Origin: Aplectana chamaeleonis
Lineage: Eukaryota > Nematoda > Chromadorea > Rhabditida > Cosmocercidae
Assembly (NCBI GenBank): GCA_029168955.1
Contig: JAPDOI010001216.1
Location: 124,001 to 188,000 of the forward strand
DNA: 64,000 nucleotides
Direction of reading: 5' to 3'
The position numbers and the translations under genes are program-made. Shown piece by piece: positions 32,951 through 45,899 of the stretch (its first letter is position 1; each line of letters starts with the position of its first letter). The notes beneath the pieces are model-generated. The model saw only the letters and a program-made list of their open reading frames with translations, was not told where the DNA came from and did no database searches.

Positions 32951-33362
32951 TCCATACGTGGCGAGGGCGTGCGATTACGCAAAATCGATGGTCATCGTGG
33001 GCACACGATTCACTAGCCGCTCACAGGCGCTCCTTCTTGCGCGCCCTCGCCTGCTCGTTCTCGCGCGCTTACGCCAGCACTACGAAGCAAGCAGCAAGTT
33101 TCAAGCTTACTGTTCCATTACTGGAGCACGTGACATTAAACCTGGTGCAAAACTACTGACTTTGTTTTCAGTCGAAAATCGTGGGAAATCATCAGCCGTT
33201 GCGCCGACTCGAGCGATTGATCACAAGATCAAACGTTTTCAATCGAATCGACACGGAGTAGGGGTGTTCGCCTGTGTTCATCTGCGTGCACGGGCTGCTC
33301 CAGTGTTGAGGAGCATCGAGAGGCGAACAACAGCGGGAACGCCCGCTCTCGCCACGTATGGA
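32951..33362. repeat. 15-bp perfect inverted repeat
   Basis: TCCATACGTGGCGAG at 32951-32965 and its reverse complement at 33348-33362, in locally GC-rich sequence. Short, so its significance is uncertain. Confidence 0.5.
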
Positions 33363-33998
33363 CGCTACCTCAGCTACAACATTATTTCATTTTTGGTTCC
33401 GCGCTTTTGCCCTTGTTTACTCAAGGTGTTTAAAATTTCAGGATCCCATCAATACGACGTCAGTAATTCGAATTTCGCTATGGTCCTGAAGAGTATTTTT
33501 AGTTGAGAAGGTATGGTTTCTCCCACATCCACATACGTATTAGTTTCTTATTTTTTGACATGTATTTCCCTTTTCATATTTCTTCCGATTCTTTAACTCT
33601 GGGATTGCTTGTTTTTCAGGTCAAAATTTCTGTGCTCATGATCTCTTATCAATGCATGCTAGCAACTAACAATACATATCCAGCTAGTCAGGGGTGAGTA
33701 TTTCAATTCATAAATGCATGTGTTGATAAAAAAGAAAAGATGGAGCTGTTTCCGATATTGGGGGGTTGTAAAGTTTTCGCACCCACGTCGAAATTTTGTT
33801 AATTCAGGGGTTCCTAGCCTTTGGGAGGATAAACCAAGAAACCTTTTATGTACATGCATGCTAGAAATTAGTAAAATCCCAAATGTACAGTACGTCCGAA
33901 GTCAGTCCAACAATCCGAAGGCGGCGTTCTTTATCACCCCGAACAAGCCAGTAACGGTCAAAATTTCCAAGGGCTACCCCTGATCCACAGTACCCCAA

Positions 33999-34546
33999 TT
34001 CGCGGCGGGACCAGCATGGATTCTTGGCACACTTGATCGATCGATATGTCCAATAATTCCCTGCTTGCAGCCGCTTCTCTTGTGAAGTCGCTCAAGCATA
34101 AGCAATTCACGCAGGGTCATACTCTGCATGGTGTTTCCAATAAAGGGCCTTGAAAACAGATGAAATAAAGCTAAAATAACATACTGAATTGAAGAGAAGC
34201 AAATTTGAAGTTGGTCAATTCGCTTTTTTTTCGAAGCAGTACAGAAGAGTAAAATGATTGAAATGTGTGAAAAATATCATTGACCACGGAAAAGAACTTC
34301 TTGTTCGAGTTTTGCCTAAATATTTCTGCTATCTACGAGCAAACATAGATTCGGTCGATAAAATGGCGTCACATACGAGAAAGTGGCCCTGCAGACAGAA
34401 TTTCAGCTGTTTTCAAAAAAAAAAAACGTCTAATTTTAACAGTTTTCCACTGTGATGACGAATATATGAGGCATATTGATCGAACAACCGTGCCAAGAAT
34501 CCATGGGTGCATGCGAGCCAAGAATCCATGCTGGTCCCGCCGCGAA
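33999..34546. repeat. Inverted-repeat element with internal duplication in one arm
   Basis: TTCGCGGCGGGACCAGCATG plus GATTCTTGGC starts the left arm (33999) and, inverted, ends the right arm (34546). The right arm contains an extra 25 bp that repeats CATGGATTCTTGGC. Beyond it both arms continue with TTGATCGATCGATATG / TTGTTCGATCAATATG. Probably a MITE; no coding. Confidence 0.75.
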
Positions 34547-35616
34547 AAGGGTGGGTGCCGTGGGTAGGTGCTCAGATTTAGTGCGGCACGGTGAAATGGG
34601 CGTGGCTGAATGCACCGCGCTACAGCGCCCCCCCCCCCCCATCCCAGGTAGCACCGACTGTGGTGACGAGAATAATTAGTAGCTAGATAGGGAAGTGAAG
34701 GGTATAAGAATAGGTGCAGGTATCCTGGTTCCGAGTGTGATTAATTTCCGTTTGTCGCGTGCGTCTGCGTGCCTACGCTGCGTCTCCCCCCACAATTCCT
34801 AGCTGTCTCTACCCTCGCTCCGCACAGGCGCGCGAGGGAACAGAGCAATTTGGTTCGGAACCAGAGGATACCCATTTTGATTTCTTGGACTCGTTGAAAG
34901 GTTCTGCTCGGACAGGAAGGGATTTTTATGGGCTTTTAGCATTTGAAAGGCTTCAATAAAAGTAATGTATGAAAACCACATAAAAAAGCTGCAAATTTGC
35001 GTCGTTTTAATGTCAGCTCTGACCTTCAAGGAAGAGAATATACGATACAACGTGATTCTCGCATACTGAGCACCATTTTCCTCACATTTACGTGTCTAAA
35101 TCATAATCCGATCAACGTTGTGAGTGCCGAAAAGCTCTGCAAGGTTTGAAGATATCACCGTGGTAGCCACAGAATAGACGCACGACACACGACGCATTGC
35201 AAGCTCCTGAGGTGTCCGCAGTCATGCATTTTGTGGTTACACGAACTATACCTGCACATTTTCACCGTTACTGCTCAGGCAAAGGAACGGATGCAGCACG
35301 AGAGATTTTCGGTGGAAACGACGAAACGCCCCGCCATTCAATCGATATTTCACCACCATTCGAACGGAAGTCCACCGCCCAGGGTAGAGCTGGGTTGTTT
35401 CCCGACGCAAGGGGGGGGGGGTCTCCAAAATTCCGGACTTTTTTTGCGAAAAACGGAGGTTGGGGAGGATCGTAAAAAATCGAAAAAAAACATGATATAC
35501 ATTTTTAGTTTCAGTTTCGTCAAAGTTTTCCGCGATAGGTACTTTTTTTTCTCCCGGATTCTGACAGAAATCTCTCGTAACCTCTCATAGAAAAATTTTA
35601 GTTGCCGCGAATTTAA

Positions 35617-36101
35617 AGGCAGCATACACGCTCAAAAATGATATCAATTTTATGGATTGAATCGAAGGTCTGAAGCTGTTGATATTCAGAGATAACGAAA
35701 AAACCGGAAAAAAATCAACTGAAATGAAGATATAACGGTTCGTTCTATATTGACCCAGAAGTGGACGAGTTTTACCGCATTGGCTGAAATAGCGGAGCTA
35801 GCTGTAAAATTGTTGAGATAACGACGCTAGTGTACTAGTACGGCCCTTTCTGGAACACTCACGACGTTAAAAGCGTAAAAAATGAGCCAAAATGACCGTA
35901 ATCGAGCACTGAACATTTGTATTGAGGGGCTGAGCCCGGATCGATGGGTGGAGAAAGGATGATTTTTTGACTCAATACGGCTCAAATACGGTCATTTTAA
36001 CTCGTTTTCAACTCTACCAACTTCGTGAGGGCTCTTTTAGGGCCCGTACAACCCCACTAATGTAGTTATCTCAACAACTTTTGCGAGCGTGTATGCTGCC
36101 T
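35617..36101. mobile_element. TTAA-flanked MITE (family A, copy 2)
   Basis: Ends AGGCAGCATACACGCTC on both sides (17-bp match), with TTAA at 35613-35616 and 36102-36105. The same terminal family as 3413-3881, but the interior is different and only partly palindromic (GTTGAGATAAC, AAAATGACCGTA on both sides). Confidence 0.85.
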
Positions 36102-36404
36102 TTAAATTGTTTTTCCAAGTTCGTCATTCCCGAAAAGTTAAAGAAATTCTTCCATCTTGGAGGGGATCGTAAAAATTCTGGTAAACAGGGAGGGGTCGTA
36201 GTTGCGCCGATGAGGAAAAATGATCGGCATGAGCGTGCTTGTAAACCCAAATGGGTGTACGCAGAACGCCCTAGAAAGTGTGTGGGACCCGAATGGGAGT
36301 GCGCAGAACGCCCTAGAAAGTGGGTGGGACCCAAATGGGAGTGCGTTGGACACCGTAGAAAGTGCCGGACCCAAATGGGTGTGCGCAGAACGCCGTAGAA
36401 AGAG

Positions 36405-37075
36405 TGCAGGACATCAGTGGGAGTGTGCAAGATGTAACAGAATGTGCGCAGGATATTAGTGGGAGTGTGCAGGATGTCATAGATAGTGTGCAGGACATCA
36501 GTGGGAGTGTGCAAGATGTAACAGAATGTGCGCAGGACATTAGTGGGAGTGTGCAGGATGACATAGAAAGTGTGCAGGACATCAGTGGGAGTGTGCAAGA
36601 TGTAACAGAATGTGCGCAGGACATTAGTGGGAGTGTGCAGGATGTCATAGATAGTGTGCAGGACATCAGTGGGAGTGTGCAAGATGTAACAGAATGTGCG
36701 CAGGACATTAGTGGGAGTGTGCAGGATGTCATAGATAGTGTGCAGGACATCAGTGGGAGTGTGCAAGATGTAACAGAATGTGCGCAGGACATTAGTGGGA
36801 GTGTGCAGGATGTCATAGAAAGTGTGTATGACATCAGTGGAAGGGTGCAGGACATTAGTGGGAGTGCGCAGGACATTAGTGGAAGTGTGCAGCACCTCAT
36901 AGAAAGTGTGTAGGACATCAGTGAAAGGGTGCAGGACATTAGTGGGAGAGTGCAGGACATCATAGAAAGTGGGCAGGACATCAGAGGGAGTGTGCAGGAC
37001 ATCAGTGGGCGTGTGCAGGACGTCAAAGAAAGTGTGCAGGCTATCAGTTGGAGTGCGCAGAACGTCATAGAAGGG
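36405..37075. repeat. 21-bp-based satellite variant (left palindrome arm)
   Basis: Alternating 21-mers such as CAGGACATCAGTGGGAGTGTG and CAAGATGTAACAGAATGTGCG, giving 42- and 84-bp periods. The sequence is related to the standard monomer (GTGTGCRGGAC, GAAAGTGTG). The same variant is inverted at 37880-38370. This is the clearest view of a 21-bp sub-period. Confidence 0.9.
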
Positions 37076-37094
37076 GGGGGGGGAGGGACAGGAC

Positions 37095-37880
37095 ATCAGT
37101 GGATTTACTTTCATCTAACACCACCAGGCATAAATCATGTTAGAAAAGAAACCTTCAGGAAAGATAAATGAAATTCCTGAAAGTTTAGGTTCCTGGCAAA
37201 AGTAAAGATTTGGCATGGCCATAGAAATATACTCAGTTAAAAAGGGAAGATAAAGAAAAATGAAAAAAGGTTTTGAAATATTCCTGAGAACGATTTGGCG
37301 TAGGATGATTTGTTTTTCGGGAAATGAAGTGAAATAGTTGAAAGTATGAATTGGCAGTCGAGTTTGAACCAACTGTTGATACGAGTTGTGCAAAACGAGA
37401 GATCGCCTTGTCTGTGATTATCCGTAGAACATATCGAAGCAAAATCACGCGTGTTGATTCTACTTCACCTAATACGTGAAGACCGCCGCATTACAGCTCC
37501 CGAAAGTTTTGATGCTTCCCATTTCACGCGTGATTTAGCTTTGATATGTTCTACGGATAAGCACAGACAAGGCGATCTCTCGTGTTTCACAACTCTTATC
37601 AATAGTTGGTTCAAACTCGACTGCCAAATCATACTTTCAACTATTTCACTCCAATTCCCGAAAAACAAATTATTCTACGCCAAATCGTTCTCAGGAATAT
37701 TTCAAAACCTTTTTCATTTTCTTTATTTTCCCTTTTTAACTGAGTATACTTCTGTGGCCATGCCAAATCTTTACTTTTGCCAGGAACCTAAACTTTCAGG
37801 AATTTCATTTATTTTTCTCAAAGGTTTCCTTTCTAACATGATTTATGCCTGGTGGTGTTAGATGAAAGTAAATCCACTGA
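37095..37880. repeat. Unique core of the palindrome
   Basis: Arms 37095-37453 and 37525-37880 are reverse complements with scattered differences, not satellite. The inner edge is CACGCGTG on both sides. The ORFs read from either arm (ending SNMIYAWWC) are the same sequence seen twice; they show no family resemblance and are probably not genes. This is the only non-satellite sequence in the element apart from its ends, so it may be the ancestral MITE. Confidence 0.8.
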
Positions 37881-40085
37881 TGTCCTGCCCCCTCCCCTTC
37901 TATGACGTCCTGTGCACTCCAATTGATAGCCTGCACACTTTCTTTGACGTCCTGCACACGCCCACTGATGTCCTGCGCACTCCCTCTGATGTCCTGCACA
38001 CTTTCTATGATGTCCTGCACACTCCCACTATTGTCCTGCACCCCTTCACTCATGTCCTACACACTTTCTATGAGGGGCTGCACACTCCCACTAATGTCCT
38101 GCACACTCCCACTAATGTCCTGCACACTTTCTATGTCATTCTGCACACTCCCACTAATGTCCTGCGCACATTCTGTTACATTTTGCACACTCCCACTGAT
38201 GTTCTGCACACTTTCTATGATGTCCTGCACACTCCCACTATTGTCCTGCACCCTTTCACTCATGTCCTACACACTTTCTATGGGGGGGCTGCACACTCCC
38301 ACTATAGTCCTGCACACTCCCACTGATATCCTGCACACTTTCTATGTCATCTTGCACACTCCCACTGATGTCCTGCACACTTTCTACGGCGTTCTGCGCA
38401 CACCCATTTGGGTCCGGCACTTTCTACGGTGTCCAACGCACTCCCACTTGGGTCCCGCACACTTTCTACGGCGCTCTGCGCACACCCATTTGGGTCCCGC
38501 ACACTTTCTAGGGCGTTCTGCGCACACCCATTTGGGTCCCCACACACTTTCTATGGCGTCCGGCGCACTCTCAATTGGATCCCACACACTTTCTAGGGCG
38601 TTCTGCGCACACCCATTTGGGTCCCGCACACTTTCTACGGCGTCCGGCGCACTCCCACTTGGGCCCCACACACTTTCTACGGCGTCCGGCGCACTCTCAT
38701 TTAGGTCCCACACACTTTCTAGGGCGTTCTGCGCACACCCATTTGGATCCCGCACACTTTCTACGGCGTCCGGCGCACTCCCACTTGGGCCCCGCACACT
38801 TTCTAGGGCGTTCTGCGCACACCCATTTGGGTCCCACACACTCTCTAGGGCGTTCTGCGCACACCCATTTGGGTCCCGCATGCTTTCTACGGCGTTCGTC
38901 GCACTCTCATTTGGGACCCTCACACTTTCTAGGGCGTTCTGCGCACACCCATTTTGGTCCCGCACACTTTCTACGGCGTCCGGCGCACTCCCACTTGGGT
39001 CCCGCACACTTTATACGGCGCTCTGCGCACACCCATTTGGGACCCACACACTTTCTACGGCGTTATGCGCACACCCATTTGGGTCCCGCACACTTTCTAC
39101 GGCGTCCGGCGCACTCCACTTGGGCCCCGCACACTTTCTACGGCGTCCGGCGCACTCTCATTTAGGTCCCACACACTTTCTAGGGCGTTCTGCGCACACC
39201 CATTTGGATCCCGCACACTTTCTACGGCGTCCGGCGCACTCCCACTTGGGCCCCGCACACTTTCTACGGCGTCCGGCGCACTCTCATTTGGGTCCCGCAT
39301 ACTTTCTACGGCGTTCTGCGCGCACCCATTTGGGTCCCGCACACTTTCTACGGCGTCCGGCGCACTCCCACTTGGGTCCCGCACACTTTCTACGGCGTTC
39401 TGCGCACACCCATTCGGGTCCCACACACTTTCTACGGCGTCCGGCGCACTCCCACTGGGGTCCCGCACACTTTCTAGGGCGTTCTGCGCACACCCATTTG
39501 GGTCCCGCACACTTTCTACGGCGTCCGGCGCACTCCCACTTGGGTCCCGCACACTTTCTACGGCGTCCGGCGCACTCCCACTTGGGTCCCGCACACTTTC
39601 TACGGCGCTCTGCGCACACCCATTTGGGACCCACACACTTTCTACGGCGTTCTGCGCACACCCATTCGGGTCCCGCACACTTTCTATGGCGTCCGGCGCA
39701 CTCTCATTTGGGTTCCACACACTTTCTAGGGCGTTCTGCGCACACCCATTTGGGTCCCGCACACTTTCTACGGCGTCCGGCGCACTCCCACTTGGGCCCC
39801 ACACACTTTCTACGGCGTCCGGCGCACTCTCATTCGGGTCCCGCACACTTTCTACGGCGTCCGGCGCACTCTCATTTGGATTCCACACACTTTCTACGGC
39901 GTCCGGCGCACTCCCACTTGGGTCCCGCACGCTTTCTACGGCGTTCGGCGCACTCTCATTTGGGTCCCACACACTTTCTACGGCGTTCTGCGCACACCCA
40001 TTTGGGTCCGGCACTTTCTACGGTGTCCAACGCACTCCCATTTGGGTCCCACACGCTTTCTACGGCGTTCTGCGTACACCCATTT

Positions 40086-40400
40086 GGGGTCACAAGCACG
40101 CTCATGCCGATCATTTTTCCGCAGGCCTACCGTAACCCTCCTTCAAAAATTTTCCGAGTGTCAGCTTCAATATGAGCACATCGTAATAGCCAACAAACGT
40201 GTTTGCCCAATTTCGACCTCCTCAGCCACTTTCCGGCGGCTTCTCGAAGAGAACGGTGTGTGAATGAATGCATACTGCTCCCCTGCCCTTTTATACCCCA
40301 CGTGTTATGAACGTGTGTTATCGTTCGTTATCATGTTTTGCTCGAGAATGGTTACGGTAGCCCTGCGGAAAAAATGATCGGCATGGGCGTGCTTCTATTT
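40086..40400. repeat. Array 2 spacer 1 (reference copy)
   Basis: About 315 bp of non-satellite sequence. It starts GGGGTCACAAGCACGCTCAT plus GCCGATCATTTTTCCGCAGG, and ends with the inverse (CCTGCGGAAAAAATGATCGG, CATGGGCGTGCTT). Spacer ends and block ends are therefore inverted copies of the outer end of the palindrome. The interior holds CAACAAACGTGTTTGCCCAA, CAGCCACTTTCCGGCGGCTT, a TTTTATA box at about 40288-40294 and CACGTG at 40299-40304. A promoter is possible but unproven. Confidence 0.9.
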
Positions 40401-42040
40401 GAGTCCCGCACACTTTCTACGGCGTCCGGCGCACTCCCACTTGGGTCCCGCACACTTTCTACGGCGTCCGGCGCACTCCCACTTGGGTACCGCACACTTT
40501 CTAGGGCGTTCTGCGCACACCCATTTGGGTCCCACACACTTTCTACGGCGTCAGGCGCACTTCCACTTGGGTCCCGCACACTTTCTAGGGCGTTATGCGC
40601 ACACCTATCTGGGTCCCACACACTTTCTAGGGCGTTCTGCGCACACCCATTTGGGTCCCGCACGCTTTCCACGGCGTTCGGCGCACTCTCATTTGGGTCC
40701 CACACACTTTCTAGGGCGTTCTGCGCACACCCATTTGGGTCCCACACACTTTCTACGGCGTCCGGCGCACACCCATTTGGATCCCGCACACATTCTACGG
40801 CGTCCGGCGCACTCCCACGTGGGTCCCGCACACTTTCTACGGCGTCCGGCGCACTCCCACTTGGGTCCCGCACACTTTCTACGGCGCTCGGCGCACTCCC
40901 ACTTGGGTACCGCACACTTTCTAGGGCGTTCTGCGCACACCCATTTGGGTCCCACACACTTTCTACGGCGTCAGGCGCACTTCCACTTGGGTCCCGCACA
41001 CTTTCTAGGGCGTTATGCGCACACCTATCTGGGTCCCACACACTTTCTAGGGCGTTCTGCGCACACCCATTTGGGTCCCGCACGCTTTCTTTCCACGGCG
41101 TTCGGCGCACTCTCATTTGGGTCCCACACGCTTTGTAGGGCGTTCTGCGCACACCCCTTTGGGTCCCACACACTTCCTCCGGCGCCCGGCGCACACCCAT
41201 TTGGATCCCGCACACATTCTACGGCGTCCGGCGCACTCCCACGTGGGTCCCGCACACTTTCTAGGGCGTTCTGCGCACACCCATTTGGGTCCCGCACGCT
41301 TTCTACGGCGTCAGGCGCACTCCCACTTGGGTCCCGCACACTTTCTAGGGCGTTATGCGCACACCCATTTGGGTCCCATACACTTTCTACGGCGTTCTGC
41401 GCACACCCATTCGGGTCCCGCACACTTTCTACGGCGTCCGGCGCACTCTCATTTGGGACCCACACACTTTCTACGGCGTTCTGCGCACAACCATTCGGGT
41501 CCCGCACACTTTCTATGGCGTCCGGCGCACTCTCATTTGGGTTCCACACACTTTCTAGGGCGTTCTGCGCACACCCATTTGGGTCCCGCACACTTTCTAC
41601 GGCGTCCGGCGCACTCCCACTTGGGCCCCACACACTTTCTACGGCGTCCGGCGCACTCTCATTTAGGTCCCACACACTTTCTAGGGCGTTCTGCGCACAC
41701 CCATTTGGATCCCGCACATTTTCTATGGCGTCCGGCGCACTCCCATTTGGGCCCCGCACACTTCCTACGGCGTCCGGCGCACTCTCATTCGGGTCCCGCA
41801 CACTTTCTACGGCGTCCGGCGCACTCTCATTTGGATTCCACACACTTTCTACGGCGTCCGGCGCACTCCCACTTGGGTCCCGCACGCTTTCTACGGCGTT
41901 CGGCGCACTCTCATTTGGGTCCCACACACTTTCTACGGCGTTCTGCGCACACCCATTTGGGTCCGGCACTTTCTACGGTGTCCAACGCACTCCCATTTGG
42001 GTCCCACACGCTTTCTACGGCGTTCTGCGTACACCCATTT

Positions 42041-42355
42041 GGGGTCACAAGCACGCTCATGCCGATCATTTTTCCGCAGGCCTACCGTAACCCTCCTTCA
42101 CAAATTTTCTGAGTGTCAGCTTCAATATGAGCACCTCGTATTAGCCAGCAAACGTGCTTGCCCAATTTCGACCTCCTCAGCCACTTTCCGGCGGCTTCTC
42201 GAAGAGAACGGTGTGTGAATGAATGCATACTGCTCGCCTGCCCTTTTATACCCACGTGTTATGAACGTGTGTTATCGTTCGTTATCATGTTTTGCTCGAG
42301 AATGGTTACGGTAGCCCTGCGGAAAAAATGATCGGCATGGGCGTGCTTCTATTTG
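42041..42355. repeat. Array 2 spacer 2
   Basis: Near copy of spacer 1 with a few substitutions (CACCTCGTATTAGCCAGC for CACATCGTAATAGCCAAC; TGCTCGCCTG for TGCTCCCCTG). It is the most diverged of the first five and keeps both inverted ends. Confidence 0.9.
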
Positions 42356-44915
42356 AGTCCCGCACACTTTCTACGGCGTCCGGCGCACTCCCACTTGGGT
42401 CCCGCACACTTTCTACGGCGTCCGGCGCACTCCCACTTGGGTACCGCACACTTTCTAGGGCGTTCTGCGCACACCCATTTGGGTCCCACACACTTTCTAC
42501 GGCGTCAGGCGCACTTCCACTTGGGTCCCGCACACTTTCTAGGGCGTTATGCGCACACCCATCTGGGTCCCACACACTTTCTAGGGTGTTCTGCGCACAC
42601 CCATTTGGGTCCCGCACGCTTTCCACGGCGTTCGGCGCACTCTCATTTGGGTCCCACACACTTTCTAGGGCGTTCTGCGCACACCCATTTGGGTCCCACA
42701 CACTTTCTACGGCGTCCGGCGCACTCCCTTTTTGGGTCCCGCACACTTTCTACGGCGCTCTGCGCACACCCATTTGGGACCCACACACTTTCTACGGCGT
42801 TCTGCGCACACCCATTCGGGTCCCGTACACTTTCTACGGCGTCCGGCGCACTCTCATTTGGGTCCCACACACTTTCTAGGGCGTTCTGCGCACACCCATT
42901 TGGGTCCCACACACTTTCTACGGCGTCAGGCGCACTTCCACTTGGGTCCCGCACACTTTCTCTGGCGTCCGGCGCACTCCCACTTGGGTCCCGCACACTT
43001 TCTACGGCGTCCGGCGCACTCTCATTTGGGTCCCGCACATTTTCTACGGCGTCCGGCGCACTCTCATTTGGATTCCACACACTTTCTAGGGCAATCTGCG
43101 CCCACCCATTTGGGTCCCGCACGCTTTCTACGGCGTCCGGCGCACTCTCATTTGGGTTCCACACACTTTCTAGGGCGTTCTGCGCACACCCATTTGGGTC
43201 CCGCACACTTTCTACGGCGTCCGGCGCACTCCCACTTGGGTCCCGCACACTTTCTACGGCGTACTGCGCACACCCATTTGGGTCCCATACACTTTCTACG
43301 GCGTTCTGCGCACACCCATTTGGGTCCCGCACACATTCTACGGCGTCCGGCGCACTCACACGTGGGTCCCGCACACTTTCTACGGCGTCCGGCGCACTCT
43401 CATTCGGGTCCCACACACTTTCTAGGGCGTTCTGCGCACACCCATTTGGGTCCCGCACACTTTTTACGGCGTCCGGTGCACTCCCACTTGGGTCCCGCAC
43501 GCTTTCTACTGCGTTCTGCGCACACCCATTTGGGTCCCACATACTTTCTACGGCGTTCTGCGCGCACCCATTTGGGTCCCGCACACTTTCTACGGCGTCC
43601 GGCGCACTCCCACTTGGGTCCCGCACACTTTCTAGTGCGTTCTGCGCACACCCATTTGGGTCCCACACACTCTCTAGGGCGTTCTGCGCACACCCATTTG
43701 GGTCCCGCATGCTTTCTACGGCGTTCGGCGCACTCTCATTTGGGACCCTCACACTTTCTAGGGCGTTCTGCGCACACCCATTTGGGTCCCGCACACTTTC
43801 TACGGCGTCCGGCGCACTCCCACTTGGGTCCCGCACACTTTCTACGGCGCTCTGCGCACACCCATTTGGGACCCACACACTTTCTACGGCGTTATGCGCA
43901 CACCCATTTGGGTCCCGCACACTTTCTACGGCGTCCGGCGCACTCCCACTTGGGCCCCGCACACTTTCTACTGCGTCCGGCGCACTCTCATTTAGGTCCC
44001 ACACACTTTCTAGGGCGTTCTGCGCACACCCATTTGGATCCCGCACACTTTCTACGGCGTCCGGCGCACTCCCACTTGGGCCCCGCACACTTTCTACGGC
44101 GTCCGGCGCACTCTCATTTGGGTCCCGCATACTTTCTACGGCGTTCTGCGCGCACCCATTTGGGTCCCGCACACTTTCTACGGCGTCCGGCGCACTCCCA
44201 CTTGGGTCCCGCACACTTTCTACGGCGTTCTGCGCACACCCATTCGGGTCCCACACACTTTCTACGGCGTCCGGCGCACTCCCACTTGGGTCCCGCACAC
44301 TTTCTAGGGCGTTCTGCGCACACCCATTTGGGTCCCACACACTTTCTAGGGCGTTCTGCGCACACCCATTTGGGTCCCGCACGCTTTCTACGGCGTTCGG
44401 CGCACTCTCATTTAGGTCCCACACACTTCCTAGGGCGTTCTGCGCACACCCATTTGGGTCCCGCACACTTTCTACGGCGTCCGGCGCACTCCCACTTGGG
44501 TCCCGCACACTTTCTACGGCGCTCTGCGCACACCCATTTGGGACCCACACACTTTCTACGGCGTTCTGCGCACACCCATTCGGGTCCCGCACACTATCTA
44601 TGGCGTCCGGCGCACTCTCATTTGGGTTCCACACACTTTCTAGGGCGTTCTGCGCACACCCATTTGGGTCCCGCACACTTTCTACGGCGTCCGGCGCACT
44701 CTCATTTGGATTCCACACACTTTCTACGGCGTCCGGCGCACTCCCACTTGGGTCCCGCACGCTTTCTACGGCGTTCGGCGCACTCTCATTTGGGTCCCAC
44801 ACACTTTCTACGGCGTTCTGCGCACACCCATTTGGGTCCGGCACTTTCTACGGTGTCCAACGCACTCCCATTTGGGTCCCACACGCTTTCTACGGCGTTC
44901 TGCGTACACCCATTT

Positions 44916-45230
44916 GGGGTCACAAGCACGCTCATGCCGATCATTTTTCCGCAGGCCTACCGTAACCCTCCTTCAAAAATTTTCCGAGTGTCAGCTTCAA
45001 TATGAGCACATCGTAATAGCCAACAAACGTGTTTGCCCAATTTCGACCTCCTCAGCCACTTTCCGGCGGCTTCTCGAAGAGAACGGTGTGTGAATGAATG
45101 CATACTGCTCCCCTGCCCTTTTATACCCCACGTGTTATGAACGTGTGTTATCGTTCGTTATCATGTTTTGCTCGAGAATGGTTACGGTAGCCCTGCGGAA
45201 AAAATGATCGGCATGGGCGTGCTTCTATTT
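44916..45230. repeat. Array 2 spacer 3
   Basis: Indistinguishable by eye from spacer 1. The following block (from 45230) also opens with the same monomer order as the block after spacer 2, so spacer and block were copied together. Confidence 0.9.
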
Positions 45231-45899
45231 GAGTCCCGCACACTTTCTACGGCGTCCGGCGCACTCCCACTTGGGTCCCGCACACTTTCTTCGGCGTCCG
45301 GCGCACTCCCACTTGGGTACCGCACACTTTCTAGGGCGTTCTGCGCACACCCATTTGGGTCCCACACACTTTCTACGGCGTCAGGCGCACTTCCACTTGG
45401 TTCCCGCACACTTTCTAGGGCGTTATGCGCACACCCATCTGGGTCCCACACACTTTCTAGGGCGTTCTGCGCACACCCATTTGGGTCCCGCACGCTTTCC
45501 ACGGCGTTCGGCGCACTCTCATTTGGGTCCCACACACTTTCTAGGGCGTTCTGCGCACACCCATTTGGGTCCCACACACTTTCTACGGCGTCCGGCGCAC
45601 TCCCTTTTTGGGTCCCGCACACTTTCTACGGCGCTCTGCGCACACCCATTTGGGACCCACACACTTTCTACGGCGTTCTGCGCACACCCATTCGGGTCCC
45701 GTACACTTTCTACGGCGTTCGGCGCACTCTCATTTGGGTTCCACACACTCTCTAGGGCGTTCTGCGCACACCCATTTGGGTCCCGCACGCTTTCTACGGC
45801 GTTCGGCGCACTCTCATTTGGGTCCCACACACTTTCTAGGGCGTTCTGCGCACACCCATTTGGGTCCCACACACTTTCTACGGCGTCCGGCGCACTCTC

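Larger units (their letters stand above)
30325..36212. other. Gene-poor interval with scattered inverted repeats
   Basis: None of the ORFs here (up to 226 codons at 32826-33506 and 155 codons at 32328-32795) shows a domain, signal peptide or reliable splice context that I can support. Mono-G/C runs occur at about 34629 and 35410. The small inverted-repeat elements are listed separately. Confidence 0.5.
36213..40120. repeat. Giant satellite-bearing palindrome
   Basis: Centre at 37454-37524 (71 bp). Left arm 36213-37453, right arm 37525-40120. Mirror order outward from the centre: unique core, 21-bp-based variant array (left about 36405-37075; right about 37880-38370), 42-bp monomers, and an outer end. 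The outer end GGAAAAATGATCGGCATGAG plus CGTGCTTGT (36213-36241) has its reverse complement at 40092-40120. The right arm is longer because its 42-bp monomers are expanded. The arrangement is that of a foldback element with satellite-filled arms. No transposase seen. Confidence 0.88.

Noticed and set aside
37451..37861. 136-codon ORF in the palindrome core
   Set aside because: The mirrored arm encodes the same residues in another ORF (37393-37115). It is open by palindromy, low in diagnostic features, and matches no family I know.
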